A DNA stretch of 64,000 nucleotides from assembly GCF_034190915.1 (NCBI RefSeq), contig NW_026947490.1, forward strand, positions 70,173,494 through 70,237,493, read 5' to 3'. The number at the start of each line of letters is the position of its first letter. Position 1 is the first letter of the stretch. The notes under the pieces are model-generated. The model was not told where the DNA came from. It was given only the letters and a program-made list of their open reading frames with translations, and did not search any database. The stretch comes from Cavia porcellus. Lineage: Eukaryota > Chordata > Mammalia > Rodentia > Caviidae. Below are positions 35,746 through 47,326 of the stretch, in pieces. The position numbers were made by a program, and so were the translations under genes.

Positions 35746-35984
35746 AAAAAGACATAATTCTAGTTTGTGTTGGGATTTTCAGTTCAGGGTCTGTCTTTAC
35801 TGAGTCATGTGGAACCTTTAAGGCTGACTGTTTCTAGAGAATGTTGGCTGTAAACCATTTCAATTAATTCATTGTTTGGTCCTATAAAAAAGTCTATGTT
35901 GCTTTCTGAAGAGATGACAGTTCTATAAGGGTGAACTCAGGATTTCTTGTGCAGTCTCTGTAACTTTAAAATGTTTTCCTTCTT

Positions 35985-36077
35985 GCCAGGGATATATCCC
36001 AGCAACACAAACGCCTTCCTGGCAAGGACAAAGTCCTGAGTTCGATTCCCAGTACCCCCCCCCCAAAAAAAAAAAGA
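35985..36077 (+). mobile_element. ID-like SINE, sense
   Basis: GCCAGGGATATATCCCAGCA, CGCCTTCCTGGCAAGGACAA and GAGTTCGATTCCCAGTACC, then C-run and A-run, about 200 bp before an exon. Confidence 0.85.
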
Positions 36078-36274
36078 TTGCCCCTTGCATCACAAATGAC
36101 ACCATGATAATGAAAATTAATCTTCATGAAGACAACATTTCATACAGATATAGATTTAAGTGGTTATGTTTGGAGATTCATTTCTAATGGTGATGTTAAA
36201 TACATTTTAATTCTTGTTGAGTGTTACAATTCTTGGAATATTTTTCCTTTAGTTAATTTCAGTTTTATTTTCAG

Positions 36275-36328
36275 GGTGACCGTGGACTTCCTGGTTTTCC
36301 TGGACTTCATGGGATGCCAGGATCAAAG
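36275..36328 (+). CDS. COL21A1: COL21A1 exon, Gly-X-Y repeats (54 bp)
   Basis: A phase-0 54-bp exon: GDRGLPGFPGLHGMPGSK, as in human. The acceptor TATTTTCAG|GGT is good. The donor AAAG|GTTGAA is weak: T at +3, so it may rely on enhancers or be used inefficiently. Confidence 0.96.
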
Positions 36329-36766
36329 GTTGAAAACATCTCTTGTAATTTAGCAATGCTATATTTTAATTAAAATGAAAGTATGTTTACATTATATTTG
36401 TTTTAAGTAAATGTTTGTAGATAAATATAACGGTAAGTATGTTGAAATAAAATTATTGAGTTAAAATTGTCATCCTTTACATAAAATTTTAAAAGATCTC
36501 TCTAAATTCTCTCGTTACAAATGTGTAATTATGAGCAAGTTTACTATATACAGTGTGTGTAATGTACTATATGCTAATTGTCTCAACCTCAAAATCGGCA
36601 TGTAAGCCCTGTTGCAGTACTTGTTTATCCTTATAAAGCCTGCAAAATAGAACTTATAGTGGATAAATTATTTTATTTTGATTTTGTCTATAATCTGTAT
36701 TGATTTTTCTTCTAAGGGAAATACTTATTTTCTTTAAAACTCACTCATTTTGTGTCTGTCTTTCAG
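36329..36766 (+). other. COL21A1: 438-bp intron
   Basis: AT-rich, no repeats named. It ends with a strong tract, GTGTCTGTCTTTCAG. Confidence 0.88.
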
Positions 36767-36820
36767 GGCAAAATGGGCCCCAAAGGAGATAAAGGTTCAC
36801 CTGGGTTTTACGGCAAGAAG
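36767..36820 (+). CDS. COL21A1: COL21A1 exon with a broken splice donor
   Basis: This 54-bp stretch encodes GKMGPKGDKGSPGFYGKK, six perfect triplets matching human (GEMGAKGDKG...). The acceptor CTGTCTTTCAG|GGC is strong. At the 3' end, where a donor must start after AAGAAG, the bases are GGAAGTATGG. A consensus donor would be GTAAGTAT, so the +2 base looks mutated from T to G. GG donors are almost never used. The first GT downstream (36825) would add four bases and shift the frame, reaching a TGA in the next exon. Intron read-through meets TAA at 36866-36868. Skipping would delete 18 residues in frame. Either a real mutation or a base-call error. Confidence 0.88.
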
Positions 36821-37409
36821 GGAAGTATGGATCCCACGCAGAGCACCCACACTGACCTTTCAGTGTAATCAAAGTAGCAAACTTGCATCTCCACTCAACT
36901 GTACAATTCTCAGAGGACTTATTTCAAACTATGAACAAACAGAAAGAAATGTCTAATGACTGCTATGTATAGTACCCTATAGGAATGCTGTCTGTTATTT
37001 TATTGTGAATTGATGCAACATTCACAGGGAGGGATTCTTTGGGAAGAGCTGCTGCTTTAAAGATATCCATGTTACAAACCTTTCTATCTCTTCACACTTA
37101 GGAAAGCTTGTATGCTTGGTGTTTAAAATGCCCACTACTTTTTTTATTTTGTGAAGATGTAGTGTCTCTGTCTAAATGCTTATAATAGTAATTTTGCATT
37201 CGTCAACACTTTTATTTAATTGTTTTACATTTTATCCACTGAACTGCTAAAAAGTCATGCCTTAACAAAAGTTGTAGAGCCAACAAGATCTGCGGTTTCA
37301 CCAATCCTGCCACTCTGTTATGAGTTTAGCTTGTTAACTTTCCACTGTAAGTTTAAAAATTGAGAAACATTATTATAAGGATTATTTTTAAGTGTTACTT
37401 TTAATACAG
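36821..37409 (+). other. COL21A1: 589-bp intron with non-GT 5' end
   Basis: Begins GGAAGTATGG instead of GTAAGTATGG. AT-rich, no repeats named. Acceptor TTTTAATACAG before 37410 is usable. Confidence 0.85.
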
Positions 37410-37463
37410 GGTGCAAAAGGTGAAAAGGGGAATGCTGGTTTTCCTGGCCTTCCTGGACATCCT
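37410..37463 (+). CDS. COL21A1: COL21A1 exon, Gly-X-Y repeats (54 bp)
   Basis: A phase-0 54-bp exon: GAKGEKGNAGFPGLPGHP. The donor CATCCT|GTGAGT is strong. Human has GPA where this has GHP. Because it starts in phase 0 it can join in frame to the exon ending at 36328 if 36767-36820 is skipped. Confidence 0.97.
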
Positions 37464-37588
37464 GTGAGTTTAACTGGAAAAAACATTCTTGAGTATTTTA
37501 CCTTAAATAAATAAAAAGTGTAGTATCTTTCTCCAAAAAGATAAAGCAGTGCAAAAATATGTTAAAAATACATGTGTTTATTTTTCAG
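37464..37588 (+). other. COL21A1: Short 125-bp intron
   Basis: GTGAGT...TTTTTCAG, no repeats. Confidence 0.93.
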
Positions 37589-37642
37589 GGAGAACCAGGA
37601 AGACATGGAAAAGATGGATTAATGGGTAGTCCTGGCTTCAAG
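37589..37642 (+). CDS. COL21A1: COL21A1 exon, Gly-X-Y repeats (54 bp)
   Basis: A phase-0 54-bp exon: GEPGRHGKDGLMGSPGFK, identical to human as I recall it. The acceptor is TTATTTTTCAG|GGA; the donor is CAAG|GTATTT, moderate. Confidence 0.97.
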
Positions 37643-38483
37643 GTATTTACTAAAATAAAACAAAATGAAAATAATTTCTTTATTTTGTGAGTAAACATTA
37701 GAAGAATATACCAATACTAGAAGTTTTTACATATAGCATTGGATAAATTAAAATGCTAAAAGTTTTTGAATTTAATTTAAGAATGACTCTAATTTTCCTC
37801 TGAACCAGTCATGAACTCATGTGTGAGGAGCAAGACCACGGAATACTGAAAATTGAGAGTCATCAATAACCCATTCAGATGGGCTTACTTGGTGAATTAG
37901 AGGCAGGAATTCATAGCGCTGTGTCTCAAGGGATGGAAGTTTCAGGGGGAAGCTTCTACCCTAACCTTACAACATCTCTGGCTCTAAACCGTTTGGGGTA
38001 AGGATGAGCAGTCGGAGCAGGAGGGGGCTGCAGAGTGGCACTTCTGATGGTGATGCTTTAGCGCCATTACTTTCTTACAGAACATTGGTGATTTGCCACA
38101 TAGTAAGTAGAAATGGGCTTTCTATGGTGCATAAGAGGACTCAAGGCTCTAATATAATCAGGCCAGTGCGTCTGGGATGTGTATAAGCCGATTTGGATCT
38201 CTCAGGACAGGATTTGTGGAATTCCTCAGAGCTGAAGGAGCCACTTGGTTAAGCAGTGGAATTAGAGATGTCATCCTATTTCCAAATAGTCAGCCTCTGA
38301 AGCTCAGATTTGCCCAGAAATCCATTCCATATGTTATAGTTGTAGTTTTATTTTCTTCTTTTGAAAAATTTGCCTATTTATTGGAAATTCTCTATGATTC
38401 CTCAAAGTTTATAGATAGTACTTCCTGTAAATGTGAATGTAAATATAAAATATTAGGCCTGTTTTAAAAAGCTTAGTCTTAGT

Positions 38484-38552
38484 TGTTTTTCCTCCTCCTC
38501 CTCCTCTTCCTTCTCCTCCTCCTTCTTCTTTTGGTACTGGGGTTAAAACTCA
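38484..38552 (-). mobile_element. ID SINE remnant, antisense, with TCC-rich tail
   Basis: A (TCC/TTC)n tract is followed by TTTTGGTACTGGGGTTAAAACTCA, the antisense of the ID 3' end. The rest of the SINE body is missing. Confidence 0.6.
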
Positions 38553-38929
38553 TTCTCCTATTAATTATGTTCCACTGAATTTCATTTTCTACTTATTTGT
38601 TAGAAAAATTTATCAATTTTTGTTAGAATAAAACTGTTATGGTCTCTAATCATATGAATCATGTTATCTAATTGGGTTCTTCTATACCTGCAAAGTAGGC
38701 ATTAATTTAGCTTTTATTTGTATGTTGTTAGTATAAATCCATATACCCCAAGAAGTAAGATTACTCTTTGAAATAGTAGAAGTTATAGAATAGACCAAGT
38801 TAGACCTTCAGCTTTCAATGAGGTTTTCTAACTCTATATCATTTTGCAAATTCTTTGACCCTTAGCTTCCTCCACTTGCGTATGTGAAATTCACCCACAT
38901 ATAATATACAATACAATGTTTTCTACTGT

Positions 38930-39310
38930 ATTTACAGAGGTATGCACCCATCACTACAGGTAATTTTAAAACATTGTCATCCCCAAGAAAACCCCATGCC
39001 CATCATCATTGCCCATTTCCCTTCAAAGTCCTGCCTCCTGTACCCAGTGCTAGACAGCTGCTCTCCCTTCTCTCACTACAGATCCCCTGGTCTGGACATG
39101 TTCCACAAGTGGAATCATAAAATGCAATTTTTGAAACTGATTCTCTCACTTGTATCATTTTCAAGGTTGAACCATGTTTTGGTCTGTGTCAATATTTCAT
39201 TCTTCCTCATAGCTGATGATATTTTACCAGATGGACTTATACTGTGGTTAGCATTTTGAGGTCAGTTCACTCTTGATGAGTGGCATTTAGAACATTACCC
39301 CTTCTAAGTG
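38930..39310 (-). mobile_element. LINE-1 3' region, antisense
   Basis: GCACCCATCACTACAGGTAA, CCACAAGTGGAATCATAAAATG, TTTTCAAGGTTGAACCATG and TTCATTCTTCCTCATAGCTG are ordered matches to the antisense L1M 3' part. Confidence 0.75.
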
Positions 39311-40080
39311 TTTTCCGAATTGTTGTAATCTTAGTTTAGATACTGAAGTCTATAATTTATTTTGAGTTAATTCCTATGTGTAATGTGAGAGAAAAGTCCA
39401 TGTTCATTCATTCTTTTGTGGGTATTCAGGTATATAACACCATTTATCAAAATCTGTTACTTCCAATTGAATTGTATTCATGTATACACGTACAGTTATA
39501 CAGAGTAACGAGTTCTCTTTTGACATATTTGTGTGTGCGTCTAATATGCTGTATCATCAACACCTGTTGCCCTGCTTGCTCATCCTTTTCCCCTGCCCTG
39601 AGTCCTGTCTTTGTCTCTAGTATTCTCTCTTCTATTTTTATGTCATGTTTCTTTCAATAAAATCTTTCTTTTATATATGGGAGGAAATATGTGATACCTT
39701 TGAGTCTGGCCTATTATTTTCCATGATGCTTTCCAGTTTTATCCATTTTCCTGCAAATAACATGATTTTATTTGACTTTGTGATGTGCCACTACTCTTAC
39801 ATTTTGTCATCCATATTTATAGTTAATGGCACCTGAGTTGTCTCCATAGCTTAGCTGCTGACAGTTGTACAGAGGCGCATACATATGAGGGTTATCTCTG
39901 CGGAATGCTGACTTTATTTCATTCAAAAGTGGTTCACCAGGGTCAAGTAATAGCCCTATTATTATTTACTTGAGGACCTTCAGAACTGGTTTCCCTAGTT
40001 GCTGTAATAATTTACATTTCCACCAACAATGTGGAAGACTTCATTTCCTTCCCTACATCCCTACAGACAGAATTTATTGT

Positions 40081-40117
<37 letters not shown>

Positions 40118-41040
40118 GAATTCATTCTGACTAGGGTGAGATGGAATCTCAATTTAGGTTTGATTTGCGTATATCTGATGGGAAAGATGTTGAGCATTTT
40201 TTTTCATATACTTATTAACCATTTGTACTCTTTTTTTTTTTTTTTTTTTGAGAAGTGATTATTCAGTTTATTTGCCTGTGTACTGCTTGGGTTATTGATA
40301 TGTTATTATTTATTATTACTATTTTTGCTGCTAAGTTTTTTAAGTTCTTTATGTATTCAGGCTATTAATATTCTATAAGAAGAGTAGCAAAGATTTTCTC
40401 CTCTTCTGCAGGCTGTCTCTTCATTCTGTTATTTCCTTTGCTTTCAGGGTTGATGCAATACCTTTTGTTGATTCTTGCATTTCTTTCCTGTGCTATTGGA
40501 CTTCTATTCAGAAAGGTTTTGTGAGTACCTGTTCATTGAAGTGCTTCTCCTGTGCTTTCTTCTAGAATTTTCAGTTACACTTAGGGGTTTAAAATTAGAA
40601 TTGACTTTGTACATATGGATATCCAGATTTTCCAGCATCATTTGTTAAAGAGGCTGTCTTTTCTCTAGTGTATGGTTTTGGCCTCTTTTTCAAGAATCAA
40701 ATGACTGTAACTTTGTGGGTCTATTTCTATGTCCTCTGTCCTGTTCCATTTTTATGGCTGTGCTGTCCTGTTTTCATTACGTTAACTTTGTAGGGTATTT
40801 TAAAATCAAATATGGTGACACAGCTTGCTCTTTTTACTCAGGGTTGCTTTGGCTATTCTGAGTCTCCCATGTTTTCATGTTAATTTTAATAGTTCTTTTA
40901 AGAATGACATTTGTATTTTATGAGGATTCTCAAATATCAATTGATTACATATGTGAGAAGCTGTTTTTAGATTTTCAATTGTGCTCCATTAATCTGTGTC
41001 CTCCTCCTTTCCCCAAAGGCACACTATCTTGATTATCATC
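39311..41040 (-). mobile_element. LINE-1, antisense, long diverged copy
   Basis: Ordered L1 phrases: TTTTGAGTTAATTCC, TTTACATTTCCACCAACAAT, GGTGAGATGGAATCTCAAT, GATGTTGAGCATTTT, TTAAGTTCTTTATGTATTC, GATATCCAGATTTTCCAGCA, CATTTGTTAAAGAGGCTG, TGTAGGGTATTTTAAAATC, GGGTTGCTTTGGCTATTCTG. A (GT)n tract and a T run have expanded inside. Not coding. Confidence 0.75.
40079..40114. repeat. (GT)n microsatellite
   Basis: About 17 GT units with one GTAT interruption, inside antisense L1. Confidence 0.95.
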
Positions 41041-41097
41041 ATCATTTTAAAATGTTTTGAAGTCACTTAGCATAAATACTATAATTATCAAAGCATC

Positions 41098-41190
41098 TGC
41101 TTTTTTTATGCGTTGGTACCAAGGATCAAACTCATGGCCACTCACTTGCCAGGCAGGTGCTTGGACCTCTGAGCTAAATCCCAGCCCAGC
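41098..41190 (-). mobile_element. ID-like SINE, antisense
   Basis: T-run, then TTGGTACCAAGGATCAAACTC, CTTGCCAGGCAGGTGCTTGG and TCTGAGCTAAATCCCAGCC, the reversed ID body. Confidence 0.9.
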
Positions 41191-41327
41191 ATCTGATTTC
41201 TTTTTATCTAGATTTTTATTCAAATACCCCAAATTATAATTTAGTTATTTTATAGATTTTTAAAAACTTTTTTCTATCTCCTTTCTGCTTCCTTTTCCTA
41301 CATTTTTCTAGCTTTCAAAAATTGAGA

Positions 41328-41466
41328 ATTAGCCAAGTATGATGACACATGTCTGACATCCAGCACTAGGGAGGCTGAGGCAGGAGGATCACTGAGAATT
41401 GGAGGCCAGATGTAGCAAGACCCTGTCTCAAAAGCCAAAATAAATAAATGATAAATAATAAAAATC
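41328..41466 (+). mobile_element. B1 SINE, sense
   Basis: TAGCCAAGTATGATGACACA, GGGAGGCTGAGGCAGGAGGA, TAGCAAGACCCTGTCTCAAA and an AAATAAATAAAT tail. Confidence 0.92.
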
Positions 41467-43790
41467 AAAGAATCTTTTTTCTATTGCTTCAGTTGTATCA
41501 CCTCAATTCTGTTGTTCAATATCTTCATTAACATTGTCTTTTTATAGTAGACATACTGCAGTGTTGGTTTTTGCCACTTTTCCCTAGCATTATTAAAAGA
41601 GTTTTTACCTTTGTTTTAGATAGAATGGCCCTTTATTCTTAGTATCTTGCCAATTTCTTGTTATATTGCATTGTGTCAGAGCATGTTATTTGTAGAATTT
41701 CTTCTTTATGAACTTTGTTGAATTTTTTCTTTGACTTACTATACACTCAATATTCAGAAATGTTTTCCTGTGCATATGAGAAAGTAAATTCCTATTTTCA
41801 GAGAGCAAAGCTCATTATGCATTCCTTCTTTAAGATATATTATTAAATATTTTTATCTTTAATGTACTTAATTTTTATTTCTTGTCCTATTTTGGAGAGT
41901 GTCTTATGTGTGTTTTCTTTTTTCTTCGTTTTTGTCAATTTCACCTTTTATCTTCTGTTTCATGAGTTTCTGTTTCTGAATTATTTGCTGTATACTCATT
42001 ATTAGTACATATTCATTTCAAATTGTCATTTAGTATTCTAATTACCATTTTTGCCTCCTCTAATAACTAACTTCTATCTTGTCTTATCACAGGATTATAT
42101 ACCTTATTTCTGATTATGCTTACGTGTTTGCTATATTTTTGCTTATTCTGTTACTACCTTTAATTTCTCGGCTGTTTTACCTGTGATTCCTGTATGGAGC
42201 ATTGAATTTGTCTTTGCTATTCAAAATAACTTCAGTTTTAGTAGATTCATTAAATTCATTTTTATTCATTGATAGCTTTGGTCTTATCTCTCACACTTGT
42301 TATAATTTTATTAGAATAGATTCATTGTTTCTCAATGTGAATGTGTGCCTTTTTGTGTTAACAATATCTTAGTCATTTAGGAAGATTTGTTAATTTATGT
42401 TGTAGTGGTCTCTGTACTAACTTGATTGTCATTCTATATGTGCCTTAAATATCTTAAGAGATACTTAAATATCTACTCCACTGCAGTAAATTTAAATGAC
42501 CCCTACTATGTGAGTAGATCCCTACTAGTAGTGAATTTATTCTACTTCCCCTTTCCCTTATCATTTTGTTTTAATCCTGTTCTACTTTGTTACGTATAAT
42601 ATCTATAGACTGCTTTTCTTCCCCCTGTACCTTTGTTTCAGAGCTGCAGTTAATTTACTTAGCACTGATTCCCTGCTGCTCTAGCCCTACTCCTAAGTCA
42701 TGCCTTGGATTTGATGAAGTCTCTCCACTAGCATATTCCTCACGAGGAGATGCAAGTACAGACTTCCTACATTCTACTATTCTGACATATGTCTCTGTAC
42801 TCTCGATTTTTGAATAGTAGCTTGGCCAGTTGTAAAACTCTCCTTACTGTTTTTAACCATTTCCCTTTAATTTCTTAGAAATGTCACTGCATTGTGATTG
42901 TGTTCATTGCTGATCCCAACTGATGTGTCTTTCTTTTGTAAATAATTTTATCTTTCTGTGTGGAAATTTTGAAGGGTGAAACAGTATTATACGTACACTC
43001 TAATAATCTAAGTATGCATTTGGATTAAGAATTCCAGTTATGGGGCTCAGTGGCATAAGTGCCTGCCCAGTAACCACAAGTTTGTGAGTTCAATCCCCGG
43101 TACCGAAAGAAAAAAAAAAAAAAAAAATTCCAGTTACCCGCCCCCCCCGCGCCAACTTTTGCTCAGCAGTTAGCCATAGGGCTTCCTTTACTTCTGCAAG
43201 GTTCTGTTAGTTTAGGGTTTTAAACTTTGGTTATGGTGCTGTGGTTTTGTCTAAAGTACTGCAATTACAAGTATTTCGAGACTTCTTTCAATGTTTTCTA
43301 CGGCTATCATTTTTATTTTTAAAATTGGTTCTGTGTTATTAGATATAATTAGTTTTTCCTCAATGCCTTCTTAATTTTCAGTTAAATTCATTCCCCTGTG
43401 CTTTTTTACTAATAATTTAACTATCATAGTCATCACGTCTTAGATGATTTTGTATTTTTTTCCAAGTTAATATGATTCTTGATTATTTTGTATCTTACTT
43501 TCTTCAATTTTCATTCTGAGTCTTTGATTTCTAAATTTTTAATATATGAAAATACTTGTATGTTTGTTGACCAGGGCAACAGAATTTTGTTGCAATTTTC
43601 TTCTATTCTTTGTTTATTTTTCTGAGAAAAATTTAGTCAAATGTTTGATTCACATTTTTTTCTTTTGGTTCTTTTGTTTGTGTGTTGTCTGCCAATTCTT
43701 TTTCAGTTTGAAATATCTAATATTTATTTGGATCTGCACAGATAGGGAAGCGTGTAAGAGTCTGATCAGCCCTCTAGGTGTCCTAGCTCT
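41467..43790 (-). mobile_element. LINE-1/HAL1-like sequence, antisense
   Basis: T-rich text such as CCCTTTATTCTTAGTATCTTG, GCATTGTGTCAGAGCATG, AAATTTTGTTGCAATTTTC-type stretches and TTTTAAAATTGGTTCTG resembles antisense ORF2 of an old L1 or HAL1. Interrupted by an ID SINE at 43039. Boundaries and family are uncertain. Confidence 0.5.
43039..43128 (+). mobile_element. ID-like SINE, sense
   Basis: GGGGCTCAGTGGCATAAGTG, CCTGCCCAGTAACCACAAG and GAGTTCAATCCCCGGTACCG, with an A tail of about 19. Confidence 0.9.
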
Positions 43791-44129
43791 GTAGTGTCTC
43801 CTTTCTGTGGATAGTAATCTTTAATCACTTTTATTTATTGAAGAATTTGGCATGTCAGGAAAATGGAGGCATGAAAATGTGGTGTTCATTTTAGGTTACT
43901 ATGGTGCTTCCAAGGGGAGATGTCCAATAAGCAATTAGATTGATATAAGGAACTCTATTTTCTTGGAAAGTCCAGAGAAGCACGATACTGCTCCGAGTTG
44001 GAAGAGCTTATCTTAGATGAGGCACAGCTCTCATGTGGTGATAAAGGACAGATGGGTGTATGTTGATTTCACTTCCATTTTTCTAAGACTGTGAGAGTTG
44101 TCATTTATTGAAATGAGGGAGAAAACAAG

Positions 44130-44519
44130 TGTTAGGGTTTGTGTCTGGATGTCCCCCCAAAGATTCATGCATTCATGGGGGTCAGACTTTTTGGAGGTGG
44201 CTGAATCTAGAGTTTGTGGTTGGTTCATTGGCTAATGGTGGGATTGGAGGTGTGAACGATACTCCTGCCCTGGGGGCAGGTAGCCCACATATAGTGTAAA
44301 AGAGGAAAAGAGGTCTGTTCCTCCCTTTTGCTCTTGTTGCTTTTGGTGTCTTCCGCCACATGAATGGTTGCCTCTCTGCCATGCAACCCTTCCATGTCAG
44401 AGCCAGTTGATTATGGACTGAAAGCTCTAAAGACTCTGCGCTAAATAAAACTTTCCCTCTTTAACTCTGGGTGTTAGGAATTTTGTCTCAGCAACAAGAG
44501 AAAATTAACTAAGATAACA
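44130..44519 (+). mobile_element. MaLR LTR, sense
   Basis: Starts TGTTAGGGTTTGTGTCTGG, has GTCCCCCCAAAGATTCATG, GGACTGAAAGCTCTAAAGAC, AAATAAAACTTTCCCTC (poly(A) signal region) and ends AACTAAGATAACA. A complete-looking solo LTR of the ORR1/MST type, TG...CA ends. I could not see a clear target-site duplication. Confidence 0.88.
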
Positions 44520-44829
44520 GGGAATTATTGATCATACAATTTTTTATGTGCCATAATATTTTCATATATGTGGAAAATGTAGAGAAAAATGAAGGAAATA
44601 TAAAAGCTGCAAAAGTTTCAATTGAATCTGTGTGATTTTAATATAGTTTCTTTCTGTACTTAGAACACAAGCAAAGGTCTGAGGCAACTTCCAGTTTGGT
44701 TTACTGAGATTGGAATTTGCATAGAATGGTGAGGGAAAGGATCAGAATTTTAGAGAGTTGTTCAAATGATGAAATATGGTGATTAAGCTGGATATGAAAG
44801 ATAGGAAAAGGAAGATTACAACAAATATA

Positions 44830-45010
44830 TTTATTGACTAGTTACATCTGGTTCTTTTCTCAGTACCTTGTATGTATTTTATCATTAATGTCATAAACCA
44901 TTTTTGGTTATAAGTGAAAAAAAAAAAAACTTTGTCTTTCTTCAGATGAGAAAATCAAGCAATAGGGAACTTAAATAACATGTCCAACATCATGTAACCA
45001 TCCATTTAAT
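44830..45010 (-). mobile_element. MIR fragment, antisense, with A run
   Basis: TATTTTATCATTAATGTCATA, TTCAGATGAGAAAATCAAG, GGGAACTTAAATAACATGTCC and AACATCATGTAACCA follow antisense MIR; an A run is inserted at about 44918-44930. Confidence 0.7.
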
Positions 45011-46147
45011 GATAAATTCCTTCACAAAATTGTTAAAAATGATTTTATACCAAAACAATCTTCCCCAAATGTAGAAAATGATGATGCAAATGACTCTTGT
45101 TTTTATGAGATTTTAACTAGATTAATGTAAAGATTGACCCTATTTTTCTTAAATTATACCAAGATCTAAATAGCACAGCTGGGAACTCATCATGAGTGGA
45201 TATTGTTAAAATTCCAACTTACTGACGGAGGGGAACCATCTGTGGCTTCGGCTATATGCCTAACTGAAATAATAGCTTATCCTGTTTGCCTAAAGCAGAA
45301 AAAAAAAAAAAAAATGTCTGAAGTTGGAGCATCATGGATGTTTAACACCTGAGTTCTTGTTCAGCAAGATTAAAGGATTTAGTCACATGTGCCCAGGAGG
45401 TGTCACTGGTGAGAGAGAATCCAGAGCCTGCCACAGGACCCCCTGTGCTCTAGATGCCTCTTTGGTGCCCCAGGGCCTGTGCCTTGAGCTAACAACTAGG
45501 AGAGCTCCTGGGTTCCACCCACAGCACACAGAGACCCATTCACATGCGAAAGACAAACTGAGCTGTAAGGTCACAGTCAAGATAAAGTGTTTCTTCAGTA
45601 ATAAAGTAGAGACCTTCCTACTAGGATGTTTCCTTTCATCAGCAAACCATACCGCCCACCTGGCTATGGCATTGCTCTGACTACAGTCTAAGTTATTCTC
45701 CTTTCTTTCACTTATTAATTTATGGGCAGGAGCGTCTTTAGACTGCAGCATGAAAACAAATGAATATGCAATGTAAGTTTCTCACATTTGTTTTTAGCAA
45801 AATTTGCTACTGTGAAATAACTGTGTTGTGTGGCCTAAATCATCTTGGAAATTAACCACAGAAGTTGGATTGAGGAATAACACTGAGTATGACAGGTTTT
45901 TTAAATTTATTTTATATCAAGAAATAATTTTCTAAGAGAATATAAAAATGATAAATTAGAGGTACAGTTGTGATATAAACTTTTCAATACATCAGACAAA
46001 GAGATCTGTACCAGATTTTCCAGACCATGAAGGTGAGAAGTAATGTCTTAAAATTCTGACAAGTGATACTAAATTTTACAGAATAGCTGTGTATTGCATT
46101 TTTAATTTAGGAGAAGTAGCCAGGAAGAGAATTATCTTATATTATAG

Positions 46148-46335
46148 TTTCAACACTCTGGGATGGGGAAGGCAAGAAGACCCTAAGTTTGAGCCCAGCT
46201 TAGGAAAGTTAGTAATTAGCAAGAACATAGCTCAAATAAATACAAATTAAAAACAAAAGGGATGCGAATGTGGCCCAGTGTGAAGGCCCTGGGTTCAAGT
46301 CTGGCTATAGCTAAGAGTGTATAAAAGAAAAGAAA
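46148..46335 (+). mobile_element. B1+ID composite SINE, sense
   Basis: CAACACTCTGGGATGGGGAA, GTTTGAGCCCAGCTTAGG (B1 part), AT linker, then GGATGCGAATGTGGCCCAG and GGGTTCAAGTCTGGCTA (ID-like part). Older and more diverged than the copy at 54.9 kb. Confidence 0.7.
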
Positions 46336-46944
46336 GGAATGAAGAGAACAGTGGTCCTAGGTGAAGATTACTAGCTATCATCTTGTTAACCTGCATAATC
46401 TTCTGATAGCAAATTTTCAGATATTCCCTTTTTCCTTTGAAACTGAGCATCTAAAAATGAATAGTGCATTTTTCCTTGCTTAGTATACTCTAAAGATTGC
46501 AGGAAGAGGACAGAGAGCCTAACATTGTGTTTGGTGGTAGTCTAAATATGATAGATGTCATGAAAACCAATAGGAAAGTAGATCTTTTATAAATGGAACA
46601 GAGACCAAGAGCTGGAGGAAAGCGGGAGGAGGAGATGGACACAGGTGGTCAGAAGAATTAAGATGTGTTAGAAATGAACCAACTTCCCGTGATGAATGCC
46701 GTCATTATGTACTGCGGACGTGTGTAAAGAAATATATAAAAGACAAACCTCATTTAAAGATATTTCCTACCGTTGATGAATGTGTGAGGAAAACAATACT
46801 TAGATAAGCAGTGTAGCATGACATCTAAAGAGCAACACGGCCAACATTAAATCCAGAGCTGGATTTAAAGCTGTATTGTACAATATCATCATTTATAGTG
46901 GAGAGGAATAGATCATCTTAAGACCCTGTCACGAAATATGGGCT

Positions 46945-47135
46945 AGATCAGTAGTTTTCAAAGTGTGGTCCCGAGATCAGGCCTACCAGGACTTTCTAGA
47001 ACTTGATAACCATATTCTAGGAATCTAACCAGGAGCTCTTGAGTCAGAAGTTGTGGGTTGGGTCCCATGGTCTGTAGTTTAACGGCTCTCCAAGAGATTT
47101 GATAAAACTGGAGTTTGATAGTTAATGATGTAGAG
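46945..47135. mobile_element. hAT-Charlie fossil, MER20/MER5-type
   Basis: GTAGTTTTCAAAGTGTGGTC at the left end, AGGAGCTCTTGAGTCAGAAG and GGTTGGGTCCCATGGTCTG inside, fit the nonautonomous hAT families. Diverged. Confidence 0.65.
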
Positions 47136-47273
47136 TCCAAAAATGGGTTACATTTTGTTCATCTAATTCTGTATTATTCTGGTTGTCTTTCCTAACAAGA
47201 AATGGGAAAAATGACAATAAACCCTCAAATCACTGTAGAATATCAGTGTTTACAAATGTTGCTAACTGATAGG

Positions 47274-47275
<2 letters not shown>

Positions 47276-47320
<45 letters not shown>
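47276..47320. repeat. (GT)n microsatellite
   Basis: About 22 perfect GT units followed by ATGTG. Confidence 0.96.

Positions 47321-47326
<6 letters not shown>

Larger units (their letters stand above)
30567..36274 (+). other. COL21A1: 5.7-kb intron in the collagen domain
   Basis: Noncoding. Contains an antisense L1 stretch near 32.6-33.5 kb, a 42-bp tandem duplication, a TG microsatellite, an antisense MaLR LTR with part of its internal region, and two ID SINEs near the 3' end. The acceptor is TTTTATTTTCAG. Confidence 0.8.

Noticed and set aside
36750..36956. 68-codon open frame over the damaged exon
   Set aside because: It is in a different frame from the Gly-X-Y repeats; the collagen frame is the real one and stops at 36866 if unspliced.
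45324..45751. Overlapping open frames of 118 and 122 codons on opposite strands
   Set aside because: Overlap on both strands, no domain, no splice sites fitting; chance in a GC-richer patch.
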